Source of the DNA: Spirogloea muscicola
Taxonomy: Eukaryota > Streptophyta > Zygnematophyceae > Spirogloeales > Spirogloeaceae
Assembly: GCA_009602725.1 (NCBI GenBank)
Contig: WELB01000043.1
Location: forward strand, 10,149 to 45,356
DNA: 35,208 nucleotides
Reading direction: 5' to 3'
This document shows, one piece after another, positions 12,328 to 20,603 of the stretch. Made by a program: the position numbers and the translations under genes. The notes beneath the pieces were generated by a model that saw only the letters and a program-made list of their open reading frames with translations, was not told the origin of the DNA and searched no databases. The first letter of the stretch is position 1. Each line of letters starts with the position of its first letter.

Positions 12328-12398
12328 GCTTCCCCTGGCCCCGTCTCGTACTTTGTTCGTCCTTTTTCGGGCTGGCTTTTCCCAGCCCCTATCCTTCA
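12328..12398 (+). mobile_element. Family C LINE 3' tail fragment
   Basis: Carries the family C end: CCCCTGGCCCC, then hairpin GGGCTGGCTTTTCCCAGCCC and CTATCCTTCAATG. Joined directly to the 5'-truncated start of the family B copy at 12399. Confidence 0.7.
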
Positions 12399-12645
12399 AT
12401 GTCCCGCAGGCGCGGAGAGCCGGCTGACTTCAACGCCGCAGGCTCGTGGGCTCGGGTATATCGTATGCGATTGTCCGTCTCCCTTATGCGGTCCATGGCG
12501 CACGCCTTGCATCTGCGTGCTGGCCGTGCTCTCGCTGCGGCCTCCGGCTTTCGTCAGGGGACAGTTTTCCGGCAGCTAGTCTGTCGGATGTGAGGCTCCT
12601 CACTCGTAAATACTGAGTGGTCCATCCTCCCCCGTTCTGACATAG

Positions 12646-13090
12646 AGAGAAGGGCTCGCCCATTGAGGATAGGGGCTGGAAACAGCCAGCCCAGAAAAGA
12701 ATGTACAAAGGACGAGAAGGGGCCAGGGGAAGTACGAAGAACAACAAGCACAGAAGAGAAACGAAGCAGCTACGAAGCACTCAGTAACCCCTGCTAAGCT
12801 GTCTCGGCCTCTCGCTGCGGCCTCCGGCTTTCGTCAGGGGGATAGTTTACCGGCAGCTAGTCTGTCGGATGTGAGGCTCCTCACTCGTAACTACTAAGTG
12901 GTCCATCCTCCCCCGTTCTGCCATAGCCTCTTCAGGCCCCGCAGTCGCTGCTTAGCTCGTAGTTTGGCCCCTTCGAACCTTGTCAATTCTTTTCGGGCTG
13001 GCTTCTCACAGCCCTTGCCCCCTTTGGGAGAGCCACTTCTTCTGCTAAGCAGCCTCAGGTCAGAGAGACTGGGTTCCTGGAAGCGGGTCC
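12646..13090 (-). mobile_element. Family C fragment inserted in family B, 8-bp TSD
   Basis: Inserted in opposite orientation, flanked by TGACATAG at 12638-12645 and 13091-13098. Minus-strand reading gives the family C tail (TTACTGAGTGCTTCGTAGCT, hairpin GGGCTGGCTGTTTCCAGCCC, GGGCGAGCCC). It is itself split by the family B copy at 12800-13041. Confidence 0.85.
12800..13041 (+). mobile_element. Family B copy inserted in the family C insertion, 9-bp TSD
   Basis: Innermost element of the nest, flanked by CTGCTAAGC at 12791-12799 and 13042-13050. It runs from the LINE C-terminal codons (AAASGFRQG, SLSDVRLLTRNY, stop TAA) to the precise 3' end GAGCCACTTCTT. No poly(A). Confidence 0.9.
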
Positions 13091-13213
13091 TGACATAGCC
13101 TCTTCAGGCCCCGCAGTCGCTGCTTTGCTCGTTTGGCCCCTTCGAACCTTGTCAATTCTTTTCGGGCTGGCTTCTCACAGCCCTTGCCCCCATTGGGAGA
13201 GCCACTACTTCTT

Positions 13214-13247
13214 GTACATGGCCACACATGGCCTCCCCATCTCTTAC
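13214..13247 (+). mobile_element. 34-base family A terminus
   Basis: GTACATGGCCACACATGGCC then CTCCCCATCTCTTA matches the last bases of the family A 3' UTR. It abuts the end of the outer family B copy. Confidence 0.65.
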
Positions 13248-13329
13248 TTCACGCAATCTACTCATTGGTATGTCGCGATTGTATTATCCATTGTGTCATT
13301 TATTTGTGTGTATAACTTTCTAAGACCAT

Positions 13330-13890
13330 CGGATGAGCTTACTTCTCAATCCCCCCCCTCCCCCCTCCATCAGAAAGGAACACGGGGGACACGTGGCCCA
13401 CTTGCGGGGGGACCGGGACAAGATCCACCGCCCCCACGGTCTTCGGAGCGCCGGCACCCGCAGGGGCTTCACGTGGCCCATCTGTGAGACGTCGACTCAG
13501 GTAATCGGACGGCAAGCGCCCGCTTCCGCGGGACCCGAGCTGGCCTGTCGGTGCCAGTCGTCGACTTATGCGCGCCGTCCGGCGGCTTCTCCGGGTGCAC
13601 CGTCACCGGCCGGCCGGGGTATCTCTTCGTCGGGCGGCATCTGCAAGACTCGCGGCAAGAGGCGGCTTTTCCGGACCGTTCCCGAGAGTTTCTGGCGGTC
13701 CACGGCCTCTCCAAAGCCCGACAAAAGGCGACCGTCGTCTGCACGAATCTGGCAGGGGAAGCTCCGTCATCGGGCGCTCGGCCCCCCGTCTGCTCGGCGC
13801 GCGCGTCGCCGCCGGCAGTGGCCCCCCACCGCCCCGCCGGGGCGCGCTGCCGATGACGCTGACTTGGTGAAGGGGGGGGCTGACAGCTGA
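13330..13890 (+). other. GC-rich open stretch, possibly retroelement-derived
   Basis: A frame open from about 13489 to 13856 reads VDLCAPSGGFSG, PGYLFVGRHLQ, FLAVHGLSKARQKATVV. I do not recognise it. Bases 13655-13760 recur more loosely at 28937-29047 between two family C fragments, which suggests a mobile-element origin rather than a host gene. Confidence 0.35.
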
Positions 13891-14070
13891 CGCCACAATG
13901 CCCTGACAGCTAACCCCAGCAGTAGACGACTTAGCTCAGTTGAGGTACGCTGCGCATTACTTAGAAGAACAGAGTGCGTGTGTATTAAGAGATGGGGAGG
14001 CCATGTGTGGCCAAGTACAAGGGCAAGCACATTGACAGACGTACGTCACCTGCTGCTAAGCTGACCCCGC

Positions 14071-15187
14071 TCAGTAACCACGAGTCAGCACATCGAGAGC
14101 GCTAACTGATGCCCGAATACCCGACGGCAATCGACAAGCTCTTGAGCTACCAGCTAAGGCTCCACTAGCTTTCTGATGCAACGCATGAGCCTGAGCTCGC
14201 TGCAGACAAGCTGACACTCGACGACGCAAGAATGACAAAGTAGGCTGCCGGCATGCCCATCTGAGCTGGAAGCATATCCTCACGTCGAGCATATCCCAAA
14301 CTTGCAATATTCTCAAGCAGGGTGTGGAAGCGAGGGCCCACGCAGCCGAAGTGTCAATTGCCGCCGGTAGGAGGTGATCGCTGCGGGGGCAGTCAGAGTA
14401 GTGTCGAAGCTTTCTCTGCTCAGCACCTCCCACTGCGAGGCCAGCAATGTGCTTCGATGCGGAACTCTTGTATGCCTCCGGCACCACCACATCAACCAAG
14501 GCTCGTGGGCGTCCGTCCGGTAACACCCACAATGTCCAGGGTGCGCCGGTGAAGGCGTCCCTGGGAATCCGTGGTGATGGGCATTACATTGCTTACTTCC
14601 ACAATGGTGCTGTAGCCGGCGTCGCGCATCAGGCCCGCCAGGGCGTCCTGTAGGAGATTATGGACGCCCACCACCTCAGGGCCTGTGGGACACCGCAGCA
14701 TGTGGGTGGCAAGGTCTCCGCCCTCCGCACAGAAGCCACACTCACACTGAGTTACTCCAATCAGGCAGGTCGGGGGCACGCCCAGGAACAGCTGGAGAAG
14801 CGTCCCGAATGCTTCAGGGCTGATTCTGAAAGCGTTGTGGATGGGGTGCGTTATGAGCCAGTCCGTTGCCCCAGGTGTTGCGAGCCATGTGAGACGTGCC
14901 AGACTCCTTGGATTGGTCAAGATATCTGGCATCCTCCTCAATGTCTTGCGACGCTCATCCTCAACTGCAGCAACGAGTCTGGCCTGTGCCCCTTTGTCTG
15001 ATGCTTGGGCAAGCGCTGAGAAGGGAGTGAAGAGGGTTTGCAGGGAGGGGAAGGAGCAGGTTGCTGACTCGCGGATGCTCCTCAATTGCACTTGGAATGC
15101 CAAGGAGCCTTCCTCCAACTCGGCTGCAGGGGGCCAGCCAGACAAGGGAAGCGCAAGGGGAGAAGGGAGGCAACCTGGTGCCAGCAA
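14071..15187 (-). pseudogene. LINE C-terminus: CCHC knuckle and restriction-like endonuclease
   Basis: Reading 15187 downwards: LLSALAQ-type helical linker, TWLATPGATDWL, the knuckle CECGFCAEGGDLATHMLRC (14750-14695), then RRTLDIV and, after a one-base frameshift near 14520, ALVDVVVPEAYK. The spacing D..DVV..K fits a PD-(D/E)xK nuclease fold as in R2-like elements. Ends SALDVLTRGY-TGA at 14071. The same order recurs at 31776-32150 in a diverged copy, which supports the assignment. Confidence 0.8.
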
Positions 15188-15209
15188 CCGAGAAAGGCTG
15201 CCTGCGCAG

Positions 15210-16881
15210 TGTGTTTAAGTGACCGGCAGCCCAGGCCGCCCATTCGTGTGGGAAGGGATGCCTGCAGGGAGGATGAAGGTGAGGGGAAGGATGGGTGTTG
15301 AATCAGGGAAGCCAGGGTTTGCAGGAGGGAGGTGTCGAACTCCTTGTACAGCTACCCCACCATGTCCGTTGGGGCGACTGTCCGCTGCAGGTAGCCCGCT
15401 CGTTGACCAATGCAGAGAGTAAGGATGGCCAGCACCAGCTGCGGATCTCCGAATAGAGGAAGGGAGGGAAGGGGGGCAAGGTGTTGCTGCAGACATTCAC
15501 GTGAGTCCTCCGCAACGTGGGATGGTGTGCCAAGGGGAACTTTGAGAACAGCCAGCCCATTGGCAGGGGTCTGGCCGCCTGGTGGGAGCTGGAGGTTGGT
15601 GGGGAGGCCGCGTGGTGACCATGCCACGTTCTTGGTGGGGCAACCCCGCAGGCCCATTGTGCTCAGTTCGTGTACGAGCAAGGGATAAGCCGCCATGACT
15701 TTTGACGGTGGGCCGATGATATGCGTGTCGTCGGCGTAGGAGGGGAAGAGGAGGTTGGGGTGCAGGCTCTGGGTGCGCCATAGTGCCCCGGAATGTGCCA
15801 AGGCGAAAAGTATGGGGCTGAGGGGATCTCCCTGGCTTGTGCCAGTTGTGGACCATAAGGTCGTCCAAGACTCCTCCGAACGCCACAGCAGCCGCCCTGG
15901 CCGGCCATAGGCCATGAAGAAATATGGGATCAAGTAAGGGAAGTGATCACGCAGCTCCTCCATGATGGCGCTGCGCTCCACAGTGTTGGACGCATTGGCT
16001 TTGTCCAGTCCAAGGACCATGTGTGATGGGGTTGACATCCAGTGCTGCACAGATCCCGTCGGCCTCTGCCCCGCAGGACGTGCCAGCACCAAACTGGTGG
16101 GGTGAAAAATGGGTGGACAGCTGGGACTTTAACTTGCCGCACAAAGCCTTGGTCACCAGCCGCATGATGACTTCCGTCATGGCGATGGGCCTCACACCAC
16201 CTGCCGGCTTGGCCAGAGCCAGCAGGTGGCTGGAGTTGAGAGCGTCGGCGATGCGGGGGGGAATGGTGGCTCTGGAGGTGTGCCGGCAGGTGGAGAGGAG
16301 CAGGGAGAAGCTTCTTTCGTCTCCATTTTGGAAGATGTCCCGTAGGTGCTCGAAGAGCCATCCAGAAGGCCTCCAGACACCGTTCGGGGGGCTTTGGTGA
16401 GGGCCGTGCGGAGCGCCTCTGCTGAGAGTTCAAGAGGAGTCGGGAGCTCGCCGACCCAGGGCACAAGAGGGTGCTGAGGAGGAGGATGCAGCTGGCGCAA
16501 GGTGGCCTCAGTGGCATCATTGTTTGCTGCCAAGGGGTCGGGACAGAGGGCCTGAGCGGCTCGAGAGAGCTCTCCTGCTCTACTAAAGCGTCTTGCACGC
16601 GCTAGGTTGCCAATCATGGACTGTTGAGAGGGCTGGTTGCGGGTGCCTCCACGTGCACGTCGTTCTGAGAGCGCGACCCGAGCGGCTGCTGCACGCTGCT
16701 GGGCCAGCTCCTCCCACTTGCCGCTGGCGAAGCGAGCCAATCTGTCCTGAAGGCATTTGCGGCCACCAACGCCAAAGGAGGAAAGAGGGCCAAGCACGAC
16801 CTTGGGAAAGAGCAGGTACAACGCCCAGGCCGCCTTGTCCAGAGGGTCAGCTTCCACGCGTGAGAGGATGGGCGTCAGCAC
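15210..16881 (-). pseudogene. LINE reverse transcriptase domain, frameshifted
   Basis: In order: SGWLFEHLRDIF, LNSSHLLALAKPAGGVRPIA, GLDKANASNTVERS, GTSQGDPLSPILFALA, SYADDTHIIGPP and MGGLGCRS. These are RT motifs 0 to 7, with YADD as the catalytic pair. Frameshifts lie in a C6 run near 16400 and near 16015; a TAG interrupts the frame near 15348 (MVG-stop-LYKEFD). Not translatable as one protein. Confidence 0.85.
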
Positions 16882-16896
16882 CTTGCAGCACCCACG

Positions 16897-17836
16897 TCAT
16901 GCCCATTCTGGAATGTGGCGTAGGTTGTGGAGGCCCTCGGGGATGATGAGGGGGGGGAGGTCCACTGTGGCTGCCCAATGCCAGCTCTCGGGAGAGGGAG
17001 ATGGTGGAGGACGGGCTGTGCCCGGCAGGTGCGACATTACTGCCTGCTCTTCACGATTCTGGTGGTTCTGGCAGTGTCGAGCATGAGCTCCCAACCTTCT
17101 TCTGTTGTTGAAACCGAGCTGGCAGCCCTGACAGGGGCCCCGCGTGCCTGGGGCCTCTCCGAGGCCAGCGTGGGCTGGGCGCTGTTGAGAAGAGCGGCCC
17201 TGCCGACGACGATGGCAGCCAGAGCGGCTTCCAGCTTGATGACAGCTTTCCACAATCCGCTCAGGCAGCGGCGGAGGGAGAGGTAACAGAGGAGGTGGAG
17301 GGAGCAACGGTGGCGGGCACTGGGGGATGAACTGGAGAGTGCAAGGGTGGAGCTGGGGGGGGAGAGGGACGGAGCAGAGCCAACAACCTCAGAGGCCGCC
17401 AGGTGGGGGAGTCACTAGATCCTGGTGGGCTGACGACAATGCCAACTCGCGGGTCCATGTTCGGGGTCTCGTGTCTGCATCCGAGGTGGCCGAGCTTGGA
17501 TGCGCAAGCAGCTGGGCTGGCTCGACAGGCGCAGACACTCCTACGCCAAGGAGCTCGGGCTCCGCTGTCGACGTGTGATGTCGTAGTCGCCGCAGGCGTG
17601 AGCACAATCTGAGGGCTGCGACCCTGGCTCGCGGCGGCCTCTGCACTCGCTGGAGCTGGGAGAGGGGGAGGAGCTGGAGGGGCCGCTGGGAGGTTGGGAA
17701 GGGTGGCCCCTGACGCAGTGGCGGCCCTCGACGCAGCAGTCGTGCTGCGGGTGCCGTAAGAGCGAGCGGCGCGCCGAGCTGCGCGAGCCGCCGCGGCTCT
17801 TAGCAGCCCCCAGCATGGCGTCGGGGCCGGCGGGGA
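16897..17836 (-). pseudogene. LINE N-terminal region with zinc finger
   Basis: A Pro/Ala/Ser-rich frame (17836-17261) is followed in another frame by CQGCQLGFNNRRRLGAHARHC (17131-17069), a CxxC-x12-HxxxC/H finger. N-terminal zinc fingers before RT bind the target DNA in R2-like elements. Two frames are used, so this part is also broken or spliced by recoding; the boundary with the RT frame is near 16890. Confidence 0.6.
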
Positions 17837-17850
17837 GGGTGGCTGTGAAA

Positions 17851-18104
17851 GAAGAAATGGCTCTCCCAATGGGGGCAAGGGCTGTGAGAAGCCAGCCCGA
17901 AAAGAATTGACAAGGTTCGAAGGGGCCAGCCAAACTACGAGCTAAGCAGCGACTTCGGGGCCATGGCAGAACGGGGGAGGATGGAGCACTCAGTAGTTCC
18001 GAGTGAGGAGCCTCACATCCGACAGACTAGCTGCCGGAAAATCTTCCCCCTGACGAAAGCCGGAGGCCGCAGCTAGAGCACGGCCAGCACGCAGATGCAA
18101 GGCG
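17851..18104 (-). mobile_element. Family B LINE 3' end, abutting the family A 5' end
   Basis: Minus-strand reading: ALHLRAGRALAAASGFRQG, SLSDVRLLTRNY, stop, UTR, hairpin GGGCTGGCTTCTCACAGCCC, GAGAGCCATTTCTT. Its 3' end meets the 5' end of the family A element in the same orientation, a head-to-tail join. Confidence 0.85.
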
Positions 18105-18171
18105 TGAAAGGCAGCCCAGAAGAGAATAACGAAGCAAGTTCGAAGGGAAGACAGAGCCTGCCAGTAGAGGG

Positions 18172-18320
18172 GCAATCGCGGCCAGATTTAACTGGTGGCT
18201 GGGAAAGGCCAGCCCAAAGGAATGGACGTGCTAAGGACTGAGACAGCAGCAAGCGGACACTCGGTGACCAGTAGAGGGCAGTCACTGTGAGTGGCCAGCC
18301 CAGACAAGAGCTTGTACAAA
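18172..18320 (-). mobile_element. Family E LINE 3' tail
   Basis: Minus strand: GTCTCAGTCCTTAGCAC, then hairpin GGGCTGGCCTTTCCCAGCC and the terminal CAGTTAAATCTGGCCGCG. Joined to family B at about 18105 through a short unassigned stretch. Confidence 0.7.
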
Positions 18321-18494
18321 GCTGCGCACTAGTGCTTCTCGCGCGCTTTCGTGCTTTCACAGCCCTCCCCACTTGGACTTCATCTTGTGTAAGCCCACTG
18401 ACTTACTTTTCTGCATTGGGAAATATGTGTTGGCTTGGCTTGGCCTCTCTTTCAGCTTGATGCGCACCACGGACCTCTCCTCTCCCTGTAAGCA

Positions 18495-18712
18495 AGCGCG
18501 GCCAGATTAACTGGTGGCTGGGAGAGGCCAGCCCAAAAGATTGGACAAGGTCTGAAGGAGTCGGAGTGCTAAGGACTGAGACAGCAGTAAGCGAACTCTC
18601 AGTAACCTCTCGTCAGTAGATGCAAATCTGAATAGCTAGCAGGCGGAAAGACGTCGCCCTGACGGAAGCCGGAGGCCGCCGCCAGAGCGCGGCCTGCGCG
18701 CAAGTCTCCCTG
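18495..18712 (-). mobile_element. Family E LINE 3' end with C-terminal codons
   Basis: Minus strand encodes GRALAAASGFRQGDVFPPAS, YSDLHLLTRGY, TGA, then GTCTCAGTCCTTAGCACTCC, the hairpin GGGCTGGCCTCTCCCAGCC and ATCTGGCCGCGC. It defines the intact sequence used to read the interrupted family E copy at 26494-27375. Confidence 0.8.
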
Positions 18713-18837
18713 TTGGCCACCTATGTCCCTCCAGCGGTCCCCAGCGCTTGCTTTGCACCGCCGCGCCGGTCGCCCCCTTGCAGCAGCCTCCGAGCGCCCA
18801 ACTACCCATGCGTGTCCTTGAGCTCGGAGAACTCCTT

Positions 18838-18892
18838 TTCCAGCCCCTGTCCTCAATGGGCGAGCCCTTTCTTTCTACCAAGGTGCTCTTGG
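18838..18892 (+). mobile_element. Family C-like LINE terminus
   Basis: CCAGCCCCTGTCCTCAATGG and GCGAGCCCTTTCTTTCT match the family C end; only the terminus is present. A diverged inverted relative (GCTCGCCCACAGAGGGTAGG) follows at 19004-19030. Confidence 0.6.
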
Positions 18893-19258
18893 GCATTAGA
18901 TGGCGAATGCCACCATAACGGTGGAGCATTGTGCTGCTTCTTAGGATCCTTTCCTTCTTAGGACAGTGACGACAATAAAGAGCAAGACTCTTCCAGTAGA
19001 AATTGCTCGCCCACAGAGGGTAGGGGCTGGGACAATAGAGCTTGCTTCTGGACGACCAGGGCACTCCTTCAACCCTCGGGATAATGAAGTTGGTAAAATA
19101 TAGCATAGGATTGCTAAAAGCCAGCCCGGTCCAACGGGGCCAGAAAGTGCCACACCGCAATCCTACGCAAGTGGCTACCGGTGCTCAATATTTCATAGTC
19201 AGCAGCCGCGGTTTAGACTATCTTGCAGTCAGGAAAGTGTCACGTTCATTCCTGACGC

Positions 19259-19267
19259 TATAAAAAC
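19259..19267 (+). promoter_or_regulatory. TATA box
   Basis: TATAAAAAC, 87 bases before the ATG at 19346. The spacing suits a TATA promoter with a leader of roughly 55 bases. Confidence 0.45.
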
Positions 19268-19345
19268 AAATCGGTTGTCACACCCCGTCCTTAGCTGCAA
19301 ATTCTCTTTCGTGGACTTGGCAAGCGGAACATTCTTACACCTTCC

Positions 19346-19642
19346 ATGCCGCATTGCTTGCTTGCACAATCATCAAGGCCGCAGCCTGACTCCGAGATGA
19401 GGTCACTACTCTTTACCGCTGACCAAATCCAAGCGGTGTATGAAAAGGAGGACGCTACCTCTGACGCCACCTCGGAGGCCACCTCTGCACCTGCATCAAG
19501 TTGCACTGCCTGTTGCAAGTTTGTACTCAGGTTACTTGCCAAACAACAAACCAGGGCCACTGAACAGCACCTCCCGCTTTTGATTTCACGAATTTGCACT
19601 GCTGTTATGCTTCTAAGCATGTGGCAAGCTGGCCAAAGGTGA
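19346..19642 (+). CDS. Possible small gene, function unrecognised
   Basis: 98 codons from ATG (MPHCLLAQSS) to stop TGA, with a TATA box upstream. It contains LLFTADQIQAVYEKEDATSD, a short ATSDATSEATSA repeat, and a Cys/Leu-rich C-terminal half. The end CCAAAG-GTGACT could be a splice donor, so this may be a first coding exon of a longer gene. The antisense frame is also long, so the coding strand is not certain. No family recognised. Confidence 0.35.
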   Translation: MPHCLLAQSSRPQPDSEMRSLLFTADQIQAVYEKEDATSDATSEATSAPASSCTACCKFVLRLLAKQQTRATEQHLPLLISRICTAVMLLSMWQAGQR

Positions 19643-20227
19643 CTGTGTGCTTGCATCAAGGAAATGATGCCTTCTGCCAGATACAAAGCATTTGGCAACA
19701 TCTAGCACGCCAGCATCAAGAGGAGCTGCGTACAAGCTTTCAGGCTCTAATTAGTGTTGGAGATGAGTGTGGTGCGCCGTGACCTCACAAGCTTCATAGA
19801 GGCACTCGTCAAGTGCACTGATGCGCAATGTCTTCGGTGGGGGGGTTGCACGTCTTTGCTCAATGGGCTCTACAAGTATACACTCAGCTTAAGCTTGTCA
19901 AATAAGAACTGTCGAGCAACTCTAATGGATGTGTTTGTAATGTGCAGCACTGACTCTCTTGCATGTAACGTCAATTCCTAATTCAAATTCCCGTAGGTGT
20001 GCATGCTCCACGGTGTTCTCTTGAGCAGAGGAATGACATGTTCAAATCGGAGAACCTCCCTTCGCAGGGGATCTGCTACTACTTCGTGTTGTTGTGGTCA
20101 TATGACAGATAAACTTGCTAATGACAGGTGAACTTGGTATTGCTCTATGTAGACCCTACGACAGGAATAGAAAGGACTTATAGGCAAGTGATATGGGTGT
20201 TTGCAGGGTTTCAATCAATTGTGACAT

Positions 20228-20258
20228 GCACGCCGTCTTTTTTATACTGACGGCGTGC
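20228..20258. repeat. Perfect 10-bp hairpin with 11-base loop
   Basis: GCACGCCGTC at 20228-20237 and its exact complement GACGGCGTGC at 20249-20258, around TTTTTTATACT. It stands alone in the non-coding stretch 19643-20557, where I see nothing else supportable. Confidence 0.7.
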
Positions 20259-20557
20259 TGATGAAGGTATGACAAAGCAGCAAAGCGATGGGGTGTTGCT
20301 AGTACCAGCACGTCTTCCACTAATATCAGGAGCACAATGAGGGAGCACGTGGCAGTAAACAGGCACTTCCATCTGAGGTACTCACTGGCAAAGTCGTTAA
20401 TGCCGGTTGCAGAGGACGGGCTGCTTTCCGTTGAATTACTGCATCACATTGATAGGAGCTATCTTAAAAGACCAAGTAGACCACGGACATCAACGCTAGA
20501 CAGACATGAGCTTGTATTATTGTACTTAACGATGATAATATTAGGCATGCAATATGA

Positions 20558-20603
20558 CTACACGCCATGTGGAAACAACACTACACGCCATGTGGAAACA
20601 ACA
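20558..20603. repeat. Two 23-bp tandem units encoding the protease 2 C-terminus
   Basis: CTACACGCCATGTGGAAACA plus ACA, twice without mismatch. On the minus strand the units span the last codons (TWRVVLFPHGV) and the stop, so the C-terminus has been altered by the duplication. Confidence 0.85.

Larger units (their letters stand above)
12399..13207 (+). mobile_element. Family B LINE 3' end, interrupted by a nested insertion
   Basis: Outer element of a nest. Left part (12399-12645) encodes the LINE C-terminus: YRMRLSVSL, HLRAGRALAAASGFRQG, SLSDVRLLTRKY, stop (one base lost near 12560). The 3' UTR breaks at TGACATAG and resumes at 13091 after the insertion, with the same 8 bases repeated, ending in the B hairpin GGGCTGGCTTCTCACAGCCC and GGGAGAGCCAC. 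Confidence 0.85.
13975..17850 (-). mobile_element. Family A non-LTR retrotransposon, near full length, degenerate
   Basis: A minus-strand element of about 3.9 kb. Order in its own sense: Pro/Ala-rich N-terminus, CxxC zinc finger, reverse transcriptase with YADD (15738-15727), CCHC knuckle, PD-(D/E)xK-like nuclease, LTRGY-stop, about 95-base 3' UTR ending CATCTCTTAATACACAC. This is the R2/CRE-type (restriction-like endonuclease) layout rather than the APE type. Several frameshifts (near 16400, 16015, 14520) and an in-frame TAG near 15348 make it inactive. No poly(A) or clear TSD. A family B tail sits directly against its 5' end. Confidence 0.85.

Noticed and set aside
12018-12427. Arg-rich plus-strand and minus-strand frames of about 100-150 codons
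   Set aside because: Composition-driven in GC-rich DNA; no domain, and neighbouring sequence is retroelement debris.
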